64,000 nucleotides of DNA from Nostoc sp. TH1S01 (lineage in GTDB: Bacteria; Cyanobacteriota; Cyanobacteriia; Cyanobacteriales; Nostocaceae). How positions within the stretch are numbered: position 1 is the stretch's first letter; every line of letters begins with the position of its first letter. The stretch is taken from NCBI GenBank assembly GCA_018993265.1, contig JAGKSW010000041.1, positions 18,447 to 82,446 on the forward strand, read 5' to 3'. The translations under genes and the position numbers were made by a program. Positions 45,868-56,854 of this stretch are shown piece by piece. Under the pieces are notes generated by a model, which ran no database searches, had not been told where the DNA came from, and saw only the letters and a list, made by a program, of their open reading frames with translations.

Positions 45868-46851
45868 TCATGCACCCCAACGGGGAATTGAAAAATTAGC
45901 AGGTGCTTGCTTAGTAGCCTTCTTAAAGCGATCGCGTCCTTCAATTTTTGCCTGATATAATGCGCGGTCAGCAGCCGAAATCATATCTTGAAAGTCAGAA
46001 CCTGGTTGAGGAATATCTGTTGCGACCCCAGCACTAATTGTTACATAACCACTCACTTGCGAATTACTATGGGGAATTGCCAATCTCCTCACCACCGAGC
46101 AAATTTTGTCTGCCAAAATCATAGCCCCCTGTATCTCAGTTTTTGGTAAGATGACAGCAAATTCTTCACCACCATAACGAGCCACTAAATCGGCTGGACG
46201 TTTAACGCTATCTTTGATAGCTTGTGCCACCTTTTGCAGACAGCGATCGCCTGCCCGATGCCCATAAGTATCGTTGTAAGATTTGAAATAATCCACATCA
46301 CATAAAATCAAAGACAAAGATAATTGGTCTCGCGCCATCCTTTGCCACTCTTGGGAAAAATACTCTTCAAACTTTCTCCGACTAGCAACTTGGGTCAAAC
46401 CATCAATAGTTACCAATCTTTGTAATTCTTGATTAGCGGCTTCTAGTTGTTGCTGTAGTTGAGATTGCTGAATTAAGCGTTTGACTCGCTGGCGTAATAC
46501 TGGCCAGTGAATTGGTTTAGTGACATAATCAATTGCTCCGGCATCAAAGGCATGGTCAACTGATTCTTGATCTTCCAACCCAGTAATCATTAATACTGGC
46601 GTATACTTACCTTGTTCTAATGATTGCAACTGCATACAACATTCAAATCCATCCATCCCAGGCATAATGGCATCCATTAAAACTATCTGGGGGCGCAGTT
46701 TTTCAAACAAAATTAATGCTTCAATCCCATTACGGGCTTCTGCTATTTGATATCCTTCTCGGTCTAAAGCCAGTCGCAACTGGGTACGGATAAACGGTTC
46801 ATCGTCAACAATCAAAACTAGAGATTGGTTTTGTTGAAATTTTGTTTTCAC
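45868..46851 (-). CDS. Receiver-GGDEF response regulator (diguanylate cyclase)
   Basis: A 327-residue protein. Residues 1-125 form a receiver domain with the DD pair in LIVDDEPF, phospho-acceptor D60 in VLMDAIMP and Lys in YVTKPI. Residues ~140-305 form a GGDEF domain with the active motif GGEEF at 227-231. The inhibitory site RxxD (RPAD, 218-221) lies five residues before it, so product feedback is likely. It would make c-di-GMP when phosphorylated. The GTG start overlaps the stop of the hybrid kinase gene by four bases (GTGA), indicating translational coupling and making the kinase its probable partner. Confidence 0.93.
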   Translation of the reverse strand: MKTKFQQNQSLVLIVDDEPFIRTQLRLALDREGYQIAEARNGIEALILFEKLRPQIVLMDAIMPGMDGFECCMQLQSLEQGKYTPVLMITGLEDQESVDHAFDAGAIDYVTKPIHWPVLRQRVKRLIQQSQLQQQLEAANQELQRLVTIDGLTQVASRRKFEEYFSQEWQRMARDQLSLSLILCDVDYFKSYNDTYGHRAGDRCLQKVAQAIKDSVKRPADLVARYGGEEFAVILPKTEIQGAMILADKICSVVRRLAIPHSNSQVSGYVTISAGVATDIPQPGSDFQDMISAADRALYQAKIEGRDRFKKATKQAPANFSIPRWGA

Positions 46852-49800
46852 GATTCCGCCTCCAGTTCTAATTGCAATTCTGTTTTGACTTGCTCATACT
46901 CGTGCTGAAGTTGTGGCAAGATATTTGCACATCCTAGAGGATTATTACTTCTGCCTTTAGCTTCTAACTGCTTACAAAGTTGGGCAAGATTGGTTGCTCC
47001 TACAGAAGCACTACTAGACTTGAGTTTGTGAGCAGTCTTCCATAAAGTTTCGGTATCTTCAGCTACGACGGATGCTTGAATTTCTTGTATGAGTTTGGGA
47101 GCTTCTAAAAAATAACAGTGCAGTAATTCTGTAAATGCTACCTGATCTCCTGCCAACATCTGATGCAAAGATTGTAAAACTTTGCGATCAATTGCAGATA
47201 TTGCTAGATTTAGAGTAGTAGGTTGGCTTTGTTGAGTGGACTGGCATATTTGTCTTGCTGGTGCTGTTGTCAGAGTACAGGGCTGACATTTACTGAGTGC
47301 TTGGACTAACTCTGCCATTTGTATAGGTTTGCTGATATAATCATCCATCCCAGCAGCTAAACAAGCTTCGCGATCGCCGCGCATAGCGTTGGCTGTGATG
47401 GCAATAATATAAGGACGAGTACTAGTGTCCCATTGTTGAGAGATAATTTTACTAGTTTCTAGTCCATCCATTTCTGGCATGTGAATATCCATCAACACTA
47501 CATCATAGGGTTGAGCTTGCAATGCTTGAATAACTTTTCTGCCGTCAGTCACCACATCTGCTTGGTAGCCAATTTTTTGTAACATCAGGAGTGCTACTTT
47601 TTGATTCACTAAGCTATCTTCGGCTACGAGAATTCGTAAGGGCTTTTTCTCAGCTAAATGAACATCAAAGGCAGAAATGTGTGAACGAGAAACATTAGTT
47701 GGTAGCAGATGATGACCACAAGTATGAGTCAAGACGTAGTGGAGTTGAGATTGTTTGATGGGTTTAGTCAAACAAACAACTAACCCTAAATCATCCAAAT
47801 CTCCATATATTTCTGGAGAGCCTAATGAAGTTAAAAATATCAAAGGCAGATTTTGACCACCAGGCTGTTGACGAATGACTCTTGCTAGTTTCATTCCGTC
47901 AATTTTCGCCATTGCTAGGTCGAGAATTGCCATATCAAACTCCATACCATCTGCCAGCAAAGCTAAAGCTGCTTCTCCTGATTCCGCAATATATGTTTGC
48001 ATTTGCCAGAACTGCACTTGCAAGCTGAGTATTTTGCTGTTAGTAGGATTATCATCTATAATTAACAGCCGCTTACCAGCCAACTGAGCAAAAGCGGTAT
48101 TCACTTCTCGTGACACGGAATGGGTAAAAACTTTGCTGGTAATTGTGAAGTAGAAAGTAGAACCATTATTGGAGAAAGTTGAGGAACCCGGCTTGCTATA
48201 TTGCCAGTCAGGATCGGGATTACCACCAATACAGCCACAACTCTCCACCCATAAACTACCGTTCATTATTTCACTGAGCCGTTGGCTAATCACTAGTCCT
48301 AGTCCAGTACCGCCATAGAGTCTAGTCATGGAAGCATCAGCCTGAGTGAAGGGGTGAAATAACCGGGTCATTTTTTCTGGGATAATACCAATACCTGTGT
48401 CTTGGATGCTGAAGAGAATTTTGTAGGTAGTTTCAGGATTTTGGGTTTCTATTTGGTTGGCGTATACAGAGAGTACAACTTCTCCTTGGTGGGTAAATTT
48501 AATGGCATTGTTGAGTAAGTTCATCAACACTTGGCGCAAGCGTGTAATATCCCCACTAATCTGTGTTGGTACTTGGGGATGGATCAGGTAAATTAGTTCC
48601 AGATGTTTTTGGGCAGCTTTTGGTGCTAGCAGGTCAATTACCTGTTCTACACAAGCTTTCAAATCAAAAGGTTTTTCTTCTAGTTCCAATCTTCCTGACT
48701 CAATTTTGGAGAAGTCGAGAATGTCATTGATGATGGTTAGTAAGGCATTGCCACTAGTATGAACTGTTTCTACCAAGTCTCGTTGTTGGGGAGTCAAGTC
48801 TGTGTCTAATAACAGTTCTGTCATGCCAATCACCGCATTCATGGGGGTGCGAATTTCATGGCTCATCATGGCCAAGAATTCACTTTTGGCACGGTTGGCG
48901 GCTTCTGCTTGACGTTTTGCCTGTTCTAGGGCAAAGTTTTTTAAGGTAAGTTCTTCGCGTTGGCGAGTTTCTTGTTCTAATAAATGAGCTTGAGCCAGAG
49001 CAAGACCAACTTGTGCAGCTACTGCTTCTAGTAATTCAATTTCTTCTGTTGTCCATTGGCGAAAATAGCTGCACTGATGTAGACCGATCGCACCGTTAGC
49101 TTCTCCTTGATAAGATGTGCGAATTGCTAACATGGACTTTAAGTTCATGCTACGATATATTTCCGGTGCTTCTTGGAGTAAAGGATCGGCATACACATCA
49201 TCAGAAGCGATCGCTTTATCTTCGGTCATCATTTGCTTGGCGTGGGGATTGCCGATTACGGGAATTTCCAAGGTTGGCTGACAGGAGTAGGTAGGAAAAT
49301 TATTATACTCTGCGACTAGTGGAATGCGTGGTATGGGGCCGTTAATATAAGCGTGAATTAGGCAACGTTCAGCTTGAAATGCTTGTCCAATTTGGACTGC
49401 GGCGGTAGCAAATATTTCTTTACTATCCAAACTTTGCCGAATTTGCTGGGTGATTTGTTTTAACAGTAGTGTTTGATGCAATTGTCGTTGCAAGGCTTGT
49501 TGCGTTAGTACTCGTTCTGTGATGTCATGATTAAAACTGACATTGGCAATGGGTTGACCTTGCTCATCTTGTAAGAGAATGACTGTAGTTTCACAAATTC
49601 CTTGGCTGCCATTTTTGCGGATAAATTCAATTTCCCCAGACCAACGTCCATGCTGCTGAATATCTGGCAGAATTTGGGGTATGAGTTTTGTAACAGCTTC
49701 AGGTTTATATAAAATACTAGTTGTTTTGCCTAAAATTTCGGCTTTGCTATAGCCAAACATCCATTCAGCCGCACCATTCCAGTCAATAATTTTTCCGGTT

Positions 49801-51554
49801 AAATCAGTGATGATTACGCCGTCATACATGTTTTCAAAGATCAGGGCTTGACGCTGCAAAGTTAATTCGGCTTGTTTGCGATCGCTAATATCGGTATGAA
49901 TGCCAATAAAATGAGTTAACCTACCAGTTTCATCATGGATAGGAGAAATGCTCAATTCATTCCAAAATAAGCTGCCATCTTTGCGGTAGTTACGCAACAG
50001 TACTTGGCAACTCTTTCCAGCTTTCATTGATGCTTGCAGTTGTTGAATTGCTGGTTGTTGGGGATCTGTACCTGGCAAAAAAGCACAGTTATAGCCAATA
50101 ATTTCTGTAGCACCATAGCCTGTGATCATCTCAAAGGCAGGATTAACGTAGATAATTGGTTGATTGGGAAGTCTGGCATCGGCAATTGTAATACCATCAC
50201 TAGCAGCTGCTAAAGCCCGTTCCCGCAATCTTAATGTTTCTTCTACTAGCTTCAAATCTGTAATCTCAAACATAAACCCCCTGAGCATTACGGGGGTTCC
50301 AGCGTTCTTAACGACATTTACAATGTCTCGCAACCAGACAACTCGCCCGTTGGCGGTTAACATCCGGTATTCAAATTCGTGGTTTTCTCCCCTAGCCGTT
50401 GCTTCTTGACAAGTTCGCATTGCTTGTTCGCGGTCGTGGGGATGTAGATGATTCAACCAAAAATTTTCTTGATACCATTCTTCTAGGGGATAGTCTAATA
50501 AAGCTTCTGCTTGTGGCCCGACATAAGTAAATCGCCAAGTTTTGACATCGAATTCCCAAGGAATGACTTTTACCGTTTCTAGTAATTCCCGCAGGTGAGT
50601 TTCACTAGCACGCAGAGCAATTTCGGTTTTTCTCTGTTCCCAAATTCGGTCTGCTAGTTCTTGATTGATAATGGCTATGTGCTGGTTTTTCCGTTCTGTA
50701 CTTTGAACACAATAAATAGAGAATGCCAATGTGCTAGCTAAGAGTAACCCAGAAACTAAGACAACTTCTGGTAGAGGCGATCGCAAGTTTGTTAATAATT
50801 CCACAGAAGGATATACTGCCACTTGCCAGTTCGCTCCATATAAGTCAATGCTGACTTTTTCTTGCCAATTTAATAACTGCGTTGGTAGTAAATTCTGTCC
50901 GTAAATTAAATGTTCACCCTCAAAGACTCTAATTTGATAACCTTGGGGCAGATGGATTATAGAATCTAATAAAGATTCAACTTGAAAAACTCCTAAGATA
51001 AAGCCATCAAACTTCTTACCAATCCACAATGGCAAGTATGCAAAAAAACCTTTTTGACCTTGCATAAGCTCAATTGTTGGAGTAAAAGTAGTTTGACGCA
51101 GGTTGCGTGCTGTTTCTAGGGCAATACGTAGTCGAAGTTCTTGACTAATTTCTAAAGCCTGGGCAATTTTAGAGCTAACTTCGGGTACAGTCCATTCAAC
51201 TTGAAATGATGGGTCAAGCCATCCCAGAGCTTGATATCCTCCGAAATCTTTAATATAAGCTGCTGCTTCAGTTCGACATTTTTTCTCTGCCAAATTATTA
51301 TGCAGTTGCCAGTTTTCTCCCATCCGCTCTAGTGCCAGAATACGCATATTTAATTGAGCAGTTAATTCAGTCTTGATGGCGATCGCTTGTTGTTGAAGCA
51401 GCTGTTTAAAATCATATTGCTCTTCAATTACCAGTCCCTGCCAAAGCAGAACTACTGCAATTGAAACAACAAAACCAACTAATAATGGCAGCAACCCTCG
51501 TTTGCTGAAAATTCCTCTTGCTGGAAACTGATGATATCTGTGCTGCCTAACCAC
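46848..51554 (-). CDS. Hybrid histidine kinase with CHASE, PAS, LOV-like, GAF, two receivers and HPt
   Basis: A 1568-residue kinase: transmembrane helix at ~21-42, a periplasmic CHASE-like region to ~260, a second helix ([19 protein letters not shown]), a PAS domain (~315-435), and a LOV-like PAS (~445-565) with [11 protein letters not shown] (Cys490) and [16 protein letters not shown] further PAS (~570-690), GAF (~700-860) and HisKA ([13 protein letters not shown]) follow, then HATPase_c, receivers ([16 protein letters not shown]) and an HPt domain with TAHKLKSSS. Phosphate would pass His-Asp-His to the coupled GGDEF regulator. In the LOV-like domain the usual flavin-phosphate arginines and the adduct-sensing Gln appear replaced. 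Anabaena All2875, as I recall, is a LOV kinase near cmp and is the likely orthologue. Confidence 0.88.
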   Translation of the reverse strand: MVRQHRYHQFPARGIFSKRGLLPLLVGFVVSIAVVLLWQGLVIEEQYDFKQLLQQQAIAIKTELTAQLNMRILALERMGENWQLHNNLAEKKCRTEAAAYIKDFGGYQALGWLDPSFQVEWTVPEVSSKIAQALEISQELRLRIALETARNLRQTTFTPTIELMQGQKGFFAYLPLWIGKKFDGFILGVFQVESLLDSIIHLPQGYQIRVFEGEHLIYGQNLLPTQLLNWQEKVSIDLYGANWQVAVYPSVELLTNLRSPLPEVVLVSGLLLASTLAFSIYCVQSTERKNQHIAIINQELADRIWEQRKTEIALRASETHLRELLETVKVIPWEFDVKTWRFTYVGPQAEALLDYPLEEWYQENFWLNHLHPHDREQAMRTCQEATARGENHEFEYRMLTANGRVVWLRDIVNVVKNAGTPVMLRGFMFEITDLKLVEETLRLRERALAAASDGITIADARLPNQPIIYVNPAFEMITGYGATEIIGYNCAFLPGTDPQQPAIQQLQASMKAGKSCQVLLRNYRKDGSLFWNELSISPIHDETGRLTHFIGIHTDISDRKQAELTLQRQALIFENMYDGVIITDLTGKIIDWNGAAEWMFGYSKAEILGKTTSILYKPEAVTKLIPQILPDIQQHGRWSGEIEFIRKNGSQGICETTVILLQDEQGQPIANVSFNHDITERVLTQQALQRQLHQTLLLKQITQQIRQSLDSKEIFATAAVQIGQAFQAERCLIHAYINGPIPRIPLVAEYNNFPTYSCQPTLEIPVIGNPHAKQMMTEDKAIASDDVYADPLLQEAPEIYRSMNLKSMLAIRTSYQGEANGAIGLHQCSYFRQWTTEEIELLEAVAAQVGLALAQAHLLEQETRQREELTLKNFALEQAKRQAEAANRAKSEFLAMMSHEIRTPMNAVIGMTELLLDTDLTPQQRDLVETVHTSGNALLTIINDILDFSKIESGRLELEEKPFDLKACVEQVIDLLAPKAAQKHLELIYLIHPQVPTQISGDITRLRQVLMNLLNNAIKFTHQGEVVLSVYANQIETQNPETTYKILFSIQDTGIGIIPEKMTRLFHPFTQADASMTRLYGGTGLGLVISQRLSEIMNGSLWVESCGCIGGNPDPDWQYSKPGSSTFSNNGSTFYFTITSKVFTHSVSREVNTAFAQLAGKRLLIIDDNPTNSKILSLQVQFWQMQTYIAESGEAALALLADGMEFDMAILDLAMAKIDGMKLARVIRQQPGGQNLPLIFLTSLGSPEIYGDLDDLGLVVCLTKPIKQSQLHYVLTHTCGHHLLPTNVSRSHISAFDVHLAEKKPLRILVAEDSLVNQKVALLMLQKIGYQADVVTDGRKVIQALQAQPYDVVLMDIHMPEMDGLETSKIISQQWDTSTRPYIIAITANAMRGDREACLAAGMDDYISKPIQMAELVQALSKCQPCTLTTAPARQICQSTQQSQPTTLNLAISAIDRKVLQSLHQMLAGDQVAFTELLHCYFLEAPKLIQEIQASVVAEDTETLWKTAHKLKSSSASVGATNLAQLCKQLEAKGRSNNPLGCANILPQLQHEYEQVKTELQLELEAES

Positions 51555-52058
51555 TTATTCATCCTCTAGCACTTTCAGCATTTGCCTGAATGATTATTGC
51601 TGTTAATTAAAATTATGAATATTTATTTTACAGTATCGACATTTTTTAAATTAATCTTTTTTTGTATCTTTGTAAAACAATAGTTAAATTTTGCTTATAT
51701 TTTTTATTTTAAAAAAAAGATAATAATTATTTAAAGAAACATATTATTTATATCTCATAAACAAATCTTAATAGAATTTAATTTTTAGTTAAATTGCTTA
51801 TTTATATCTGTTAAATTTAGCTTTTGATATCCTCCACATATCATGTTGTTAACTATGTATTTGATAAGTTTTTAAACTTAAACTGAGTAATTTGAGCTTA
51901 TTAACCTGATGATTACTATCGATTTTATAAAAATTATGACAACAAAATTGAAAAGCGAAGACCCAAAATCTGGACAATTATATAGGAATTCGATTTGATT
52001 TCTGAAAAAATCCTAAGTATATGTAGTGGACTGTTCAAAAATCAAGTAAGAATCCTAT
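51555..52058. other. AT-rich intergenic region upstream of the LOV-like kinase
   Basis: About 500 bp of very AT-rich sequence before the repeats at 52059. I recognise no gene or RNA. The promoter of the kinase-GGDEF operon must lie near its left edge. Confidence 0.5.
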
Positions 52059-52162
52059 ATATAGCAGTCCTAAATCATTTGTGAACAACGAGATCCCCGA
52101 CTTCTCAAAGAAGTCGGGGATCTGAGCCTCTCAATTTTTACAACTCATGTATGATTGCTATA
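52059..52162. repeat. MITE-like element with TATAGCA ends (copy 2), carrying an SDR hairpin
   Basis: The ends TATAGCAGTCCTAAATCATT and TGTATGATTGCTATA are inverted relatives of those of the element at 13201-13315. The interior instead carries the palindromic repeat AGATCCCCGACTTCT, loop CAA, AGAAGTCGGGGATCT at 52091-52123, a perfect 15-bp stem. This is a nested or composite element. Confidence 0.75.
52091..52123. repeat. Palindromic small dispersed repeat, copy 3
   Basis: A perfect 15-bp stem and 3-base loop, the most symmetrical of the three copies in the window (others at 25580-25612 and 42011-42043). It is embedded in the MITE-like element at 52059-52162. Confidence 0.9.
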
Positions 52163-52166
52163 TTCA

Positions 52167-52293
52167 GGACTTACGCAAAAATAACGTAACTCCATCATTA
52201 CGAGCGATAGCGAAGTAATCTCCCCTGACCCTGGGATTGCTTCCCTACCCTTAGTTCCGGTCGCAATGACAATACCGGCGTTGCGTAAGTCCT
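52167..52293. repeat. MITE-like element with AGGACTTACGCAA ends
   Basis: AGGACTTACGCAA at 52167-52179 is perfectly mirrored by TTGCGTAAGTCCT at 52281-52293, 127 bp overall. The interior has ATTACGAGCGATAGCGAAGT and GTCGCAATGACA words common in cyanobacterial intergenic repeats. It has no coding capacity and abuts the preceding MITE-like element. Confidence 0.8.
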
Positions 52294-52343
52294 AATATTT
52301 TATAATTGTGCTAATAGCCACATTGTTTGATGTGAAACTGATT

Positions 52344-53801
52344 CTACTGTTTAGATTGGATTTTATGGATTAATTCAGTAAAATGTTGCCAGTCATTTGC
52401 CTCAACAATTGGTTGCCAAATTGACTCAATTACAGGTCTAAGTAGTACAGTTTTAGGATTATGCTGAGATAAGGTTTTGGCAATAACTGCCATCTCATCT
52501 AAATCAAAATGGTTTAGGATTTTATGGTAAAGTATGCACCAGTTATCAAATATTGCTGAAGTACCAGCCGCAGGTACAATTTCGGAATTATTTAATACAC
52601 AAGCTGGGTCGTCACGCCATTTCGCAGAAAAAGTCCGAGCCATTTCCGAGAAAAATAGGTGATAACCAACTTGGCTTTCTTTTAAAAAGGTAATTGTTAG
52701 TTCTAAAAGCTCATCTGCTTCTGGATGTTTCAACTGCTCAAAACCTAGCTTTTTCAACATTAAACTGCGATATTCTGCACCATAATAGTCATCAAAGCTG
52801 GCTAACCCCGCTTGCATATCATTTGGCTCAATAATTGCCTTCAGTGGTTCCTGAAGCATTTCTAAATTCCATTGGCAAATGCTGGGTTGATGACCGTAAC
52901 AATAACGTTTGTAATAGTCGAAATATGCAGCGGTAAAATACGGGTCGTAAGTAGGGATAAAGGCATAGGGGCCATAGTCAAAGCTTTCCCCAGTAATCGA
53001 CATATTATCAGTATTGAGAACACCGTGACAAAAGCCTGCTGCCATCCACTGTGCGACTAGTTCTGCAACTCGCTTGACTAACTCTGCATAGCATAAGGCA
53101 TATTTATCTGTTTGGTTGACCAAGTGGCGATAGTAATACTCAATTACATGGTCTAACAGCTTTTGGGTTAAATCGGGACGTTGTAAATAATGAAAACGCT
53201 CAAAAGTACCAAACCGAATATGAGAACTACTCATTCTCACCATTACCGATGAACGGGTAGGAGAAGGTTCATCACCCCGCCACAGAGATAAACCAGTTTC
53301 AATCATGCTGAAACAGCGAGAGGTGCGAACTCCCATTTGATGTAGTGCTTCGGCCGCTAAAACTTCCCGCACCCCGCCTTTGAGTGTCAGCATCCCGTCG
53401 CCACCACGGGAGTAAGGAGTGCGACCAGAACCTTTAGTACCAAAATCGTATAATTGATCATTAATAGCGCGGACTTGACCGTAGAGAAAGCCTCGACCAT
53501 CACCCAAATAAGGATTATAGTTACCAAACTGATAACCGTGATAACGCAGTGCTAATAAAGGTTTGCGTCCTTGAAATTTGCCAAAGGCGGTAATAAAATG
53601 CTCATCGGTCACGGCTGGAGGATTTAGCCCTAAATCAGATAGCAGCGCATCATTACGCCAGCGTAAAATATGTTGGGGGAATTCTTCTGCTGCTACTTCG
53701 TCATAGTAATCATCACCCAAAGATTCTATGGCTGGTTCGTAGTTAAGGGTGAGCAGCGGATTAAGAGAATTGTCGAGGTTGGGAGTTTCAGCCAGAGTCA
53801 T
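52344..53801 (-). CDS. selO: SelO/YdiU-family protein AMPylase
   Basis: A 485-residue pseudokinase-fold enzyme from the internal ATG at 53799-53801; an ATG at 53834 would add an atypical [11 protein letters not shown]. SelO transfers AMP from flipped-over ATP to Ser, Thr or Tyr of target proteins, often in redox homeostasis. Diagnostic motifs: [35 protein letters not shown] (nucleotide lysine region), and [13 protein letters not shown] with [18 protein letters not shown] (metal and catalytic Asn/Asp). The C-terminal selenocysteine of animal SelO is absent, as usual in bacteria. It is transcribed away from cmpA. Confidence 0.93.
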   Translation of the reverse strand: MTLAETPNLDNSLNPLLTLNYEPAIESLGDDYYDEVAAEEFPQHILRWRNDALLSDLGLNPPAVTDEHFITAFGKFQGRKPLLALRYHGYQFGNYNPYLGDGRGFLYGQVRAINDQLYDFGTKGSGRTPYSRGGDGMLTLKGGVREVLAAEALHQMGVRTSRCFSMIETGLSLWRGDEPSPTRSSVMVRMSSSHIRFGTFERFHYLQRPDLTQKLLDHVIEYYYRHLVNQTDKYALCYAELVKRVAELVAQWMAAGFCHGVLNTDNMSITGESFDYGPYAFIPTYDPYFTAAYFDYYKRYCYGHQPSICQWNLEMLQEPLKAIIEPNDMQAGLASFDDYYGAEYRSLMLKKLGFEQLKHPEADELLELTITFLKESQVGYHLFFSEMARTFSAKWRDDPACVLNNSEIVPAAGTSAIFDNWCILYHKILNHFDLDEMAVIAKTLSQHNPKTVLLRPVIESIWQPIVEANDWQHFTELIHKIQSKQ

Positions 53802-54440
53802 TACGCGCCAAGTTAAAAGGATTCTTCCTTTCATCGTACCTCTGACCTTGGCAAAGCGTGTTAGCTACAAAGTTAGTTACGCTGACTAAAAGCCTGTATT
53901 AAAAGTTATCTATAATATTGAATCAATAATTAGTATTAGTAATTATCTATTATTTTAAGTGTATTTTATTTTGAAAGTAAAATATATGATTTCAGTAATA
54001 GTTAGCATAAGGAATTATTGATATATTTTCGTGTATATGCAATTTATCAGGCTAAACCATTATATAAAGTTAATTGTTATCATCAATAACTCCCGATATA
54101 TTACGAATATTCGCGCTCTTCAGGGTTGATAATAAATTTTTGCTTATAGGATTTATCTAATATTTATTTAAGAAATCTGGTTCGGGAGTTAACAAATTTG
54201 ACTTTAAAACCTGTACACTAAGTTTCAACGAATTAAGCGATCCCCAAACACAGTTCTCAAGCCCACTTAATTTTCTGTCTAACTTGTTATTTTAGCCTTT
54301 TACTACGGGTAATTGGCTGAAATTGATTTGTTTTGAATATAAATCGAAATTATTCTGTGATTGCCACAAGCGAAATCATATTCGGCTGGCGTTAATTTTC
54401 ATGCCTAAAAAAATTTACATCTACCTTTGAGGAGATATAT
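53802..54440. promoter_or_regulatory. Divergent selO / cmpA regulatory region
   Basis: About 640 bp between the divergent genes. A good Shine-Dalgarno, TGAGGAG at 54428-54434, precedes the cmpA ATG. cmp operons are usually activated by the LysR-type regulator CmpR at TTA-N7/8-TAA-like sites. The region is AT-rich, with several partial matches but none I can single out. No gene is seen. Confidence 0.55.
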
Positions 54441-55820
54441 ATGTCAGAATTTTTTAATCAAATTTCTCGCCGCAAATTTATCGTAACAGCTGGGGCATCT
54501 GCAAGTGCTGTGTTTCTCAAAGGTTGTTTAGGTAATCCGCCTGACAGTTTGACTGGTGGTAGTTCACAAGCAGCCCCAACGGCTCAACCTGTTGCCAATA
54601 TAAGTCCTGAACAAGCACCAGAAACAAATACAGTCAAGTTAGGATATGTCCCAATTGTAGAGGCAGCACCTTTAATTATTGCGAAAGAGAAAGGCTTTTT
54701 TGCGAAATACGGCATGACCAAAGTTGACCTTTCTAAACAAGCTTCTTGGGGTTCTGCACGGGATAACGTAGAAATTGGTTCTGCGGGTGGTGGGATTGAC
54801 GGTGGACAATGGCAAATGCCCATGCCACATTTAATTACCGAAGGTTTAATTACTAAGGGTAATCAAAAAATCCCGATGTATGTGTTGGCCCAGCTAATTA
54901 CACATGGAAATGGGATTGCACTCGCCAGTAAACACGCTGGTAAAATTGGTCTGCAAGTTGCTCAAGCTAAGTCTCTATTTTCCGAGCTAAAATCTTCTAC
55001 ACCATTCACCGCTGCATTCACTTTCCCCCACGTTAACCAAGATTTGTGGATTCGTTATTGGTTAGCTGCTGGTGGTTTAGACCCAGATGCAGATGTCAAA
55101 CTTCTCACTGTACCTGCGGCGCAAACTGTCGCCAACATGAAAACCGGGACAATGGATGCGTTCAGCACCGGCGACCCCTGGCCTTATCGCATTGTTAAAG
55201 ATAAAATCGGCTTTATGGCGGCGTTAACCGCAGAGATTTGGAAAAATCACCCAGAAGAATATTTTGCAATGCGCGCTGACTGGGTTGATAAAAATCCTAA
55301 AGCCACCAAAGCCCTTTTAAAAGGCATTATGGAAGCGCAGCAATGGTTGGATAACTTTGACAACCGCAAAGAAGCCGCAGCAATTCTGGCCGCTAGAAAT
55401 TATTTCAACTTACCCACACCCGAAATTTTGGCAGATCCATTCCAAGGTAAATATGACATGGGTGATGGTCGCAAAATTGACGATAAATCAATGGCTGCTT
55501 ATTACTGGAAAGATGGCAAAGGTAATGTGTCTTATCCCTATAAGAGTCATGATTTGTGGTTCATAACAGAAAACGTTCGCTGGGGATTTTTGCCTAAAGA
55601 TTACATTGCCAATAATGCAGCAAAGGCGAAAGAACTGATTAATAAAGTTAACCGCGAAGATATTTGGAAAGAAGCAGCAAAAGAAGCGGGTATTGCTTCA
55701 GCGGATATTCCCACAAGCACATCTCGCGGTGTAGAAGAATTTTTTGATGGCGTGAAATTTGATCCTGAAAATCCCGAAGCGTATCTCAAGAGTCTCACGA
55801 TTAAGAAAGTGAGTGTTTAA
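54441..55820 (+). CDS. cmpA: Bicarbonate ABC transporter substrate-binding lipoprotein CmpA
   Basis: A 459-residue solute-binding protein. The N-terminus has a twin-Arg-like [10 protein letters not shown] start and lipobox FLKGC (Cys29), so it is an outer-face plasma membrane lipoprotein. The pattern [40 protein letters not shown] and [12 protein letters not shown] is CmpA-like; the paralogue NrtA has GIDGAH.LTPMPYL at the second position. HPEEY near residue 271 places Glu where NrtA has a nitrate-contacting Lys, as I recall the structures, favouring bicarbonate. It delivers HCO3- to CmpB/C/D under low CO2. First gene of cmpABCD. Confidence 0.9.
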   Translation: MSEFFNQISRRKFIVTAGASASAVFLKGCLGNPPDSLTGGSSQAAPTAQPVANISPEQAPETNTVKLGYVPIVEAAPLIIAKEKGFFAKYGMTKVDLSKQASWGSARDNVEIGSAGGGIDGGQWQMPMPHLITEGLITKGNQKIPMYVLAQLITHGNGIALASKHAGKIGLQVAQAKSLFSELKSSTPFTAAFTFPHVNQDLWIRYWLAAGGLDPDADVKLLTVPAAQTVANMKTGTMDAFSTGDPWPYRIVKDKIGFMAALTAEIWKNHPEEYFAMRADWVDKNPKATKALLKGIMEAQQWLDNFDNRKEAAAILAARNYFNLPTPEILADPFQGKYDMGDGRKIDDKSMAAYYWKDGKGNVSYPYKSHDLWFITENVRWGFLPKDYIANNAAKAKELINKVNREDIWKEAAKEAGIASADIPTSTSRGVEEFFDGVKFDPENPEAYLKSLTIKKVSV

Positions 55821-55904
55821 GAGTGCTGAGTGCTGAGTAAGAAAGAAGAGTAACTTTCAGTTTTTATCTGCGGTTCATTAATTCATTTAAGGGAAACAAA
55901 ATTT

Positions 55905-56744
55905 ATGACAATTGCACAGAAAAGACCAAGTAGCCCCAGGTTAGATAACAGTTTTATCTCGCAACTGCAAAAACAATTGCCGAATATTGTACCGCCTGCG
56001 ATCGCCATCTTAATATTCCTCGGACTGTGGCAATTATTTGCTTGGACTCCCGGCGCAACCTTACCAGGGCCAATTCAAGTCATCAGTGATACCTGGATTC
56101 TGATTTTGTATCCTTTTTATGACAAAGGCGGTATTGATAAAGGTCTGTTCTGGCAAATTTTAGCTAGTTTGCAACGGGTGGCTATTAGTTACTCACTAGC
56201 TGCGGTGGTTGGTATTGGCTTGGGCATTTTAATTGGTGTGAATCAAACCATGTCCAAAGCTTTAGACCCACTGTTTCAACTATTAAGAACTGTACCTCCT
56301 TTGGCTTGGGTTCCCATTTCTTTGGCAGCATTGCGCCAAAACGAACCAGCAGCATTATTCGTAATTTTCATCACCTCAATTTGGCCTATCTTAATTAACA
56401 CTGCTGTCGGTGTCACTCAAATTCCCCAAGACTACAACAACGTTGCTAAAGTTCTGCAACTCAGCCGCAAAGAATACTTCTTTAACATTTTGATTCCCGC
56501 TGCTTTACCCTACATTTTCACTGGCTTAAGAATTGCGATTGGTTTGGCTTGGTTAGCGATTATCGCGGCAGAAATCGTGATGTCTGGTATCGTCGGTATC
56601 GGCTTCTTCATCTGGGATGCATACCAAAATAACGACGTGAGTGAAGTAATTTTGGCTCTAGTTTATATCGGTGTAGTTGGTTTATTGCTCGACAAATTCA
56701 TGGCTTGGTTGCAAAACCTGATTTTACCTTCAGAACAAAAATAA
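55905..56744 (+). CDS. cmpB: Bicarbonate ABC transporter permease CmpB
   Basis: A 279-residue permease of the NitT/TauT family with about six membrane helices. It has an N-terminal hydrophobic LLGLWQLFAWTPGATLPGP-like segment and the EAA-type cytoplasmic loop (VAKVLQLSRKEYFFNILIPAALPYIFTGL) that docks the ATPases. CmpB homodimerises to form the bicarbonate channel. The gene starts 84 bp after cmpA, with GGGAAAC upstream of the ATG, and is followed by a repeat tract before cmpC. Confidence 0.9.
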   Translation: MTIAQKRPSSPRLDNSFISQLQKQLPNIVPPAIAILIFLGLWQLFAWTPGATLPGPIQVISDTWILILYPFYDKGGIDKGLFWQILASLQRVAISYSLAAVVGIGLGILIGVNQTMSKALDPLFQLLRTVPPLAWVPISLAALRQNEPAALFVIFITSIWPILINTAVGVTQIPQDYNNVAKVLQLSRKEYFFNILIPAALPYIFTGLRIAIGLAWLAIIAAEIVMSGIVGIGFFIWDAYQNNDVSEVILALVYIGVVGLLLDKFMAWLQNLILPSEQK

Positions 56745-56852
56745 GTATGAAGTATGAAGGCTGAAGTATGAAAAATAAATTTCAGCCTTTATCCTTCACA
56801 ATTCACAATCTTCCCATTTCACACTTCATGCTTCACACTTCACACTTCATTC
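56745..56852. repeat. CTTCACA/AAGTATG heptamer tract between cmpB and cmpC
   Basis: TATGAAGTATGAAGGCTGAA and the opposing CACACTTCATGCTTCACACT are inverted-orientation heptamer repeats filling the cmpB-cmpC spacer. An in-frame ATG at 56768 would extend CmpC through this tract, but the encoded peptide is repeat-derived, so the start at 56855 was preferred. Confidence 0.75.
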
Positions 56853-56854
56853 CT

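Noticed and set aside
53835..54440. Specific CmpR or NtcA binding site upstream of cmpA
   Set aside because: The AT-rich region gives several partial matches to TTA-N7/8-TAA, none better than chance by eye, and no convincing GTA-N8-TAC with a -10 box.
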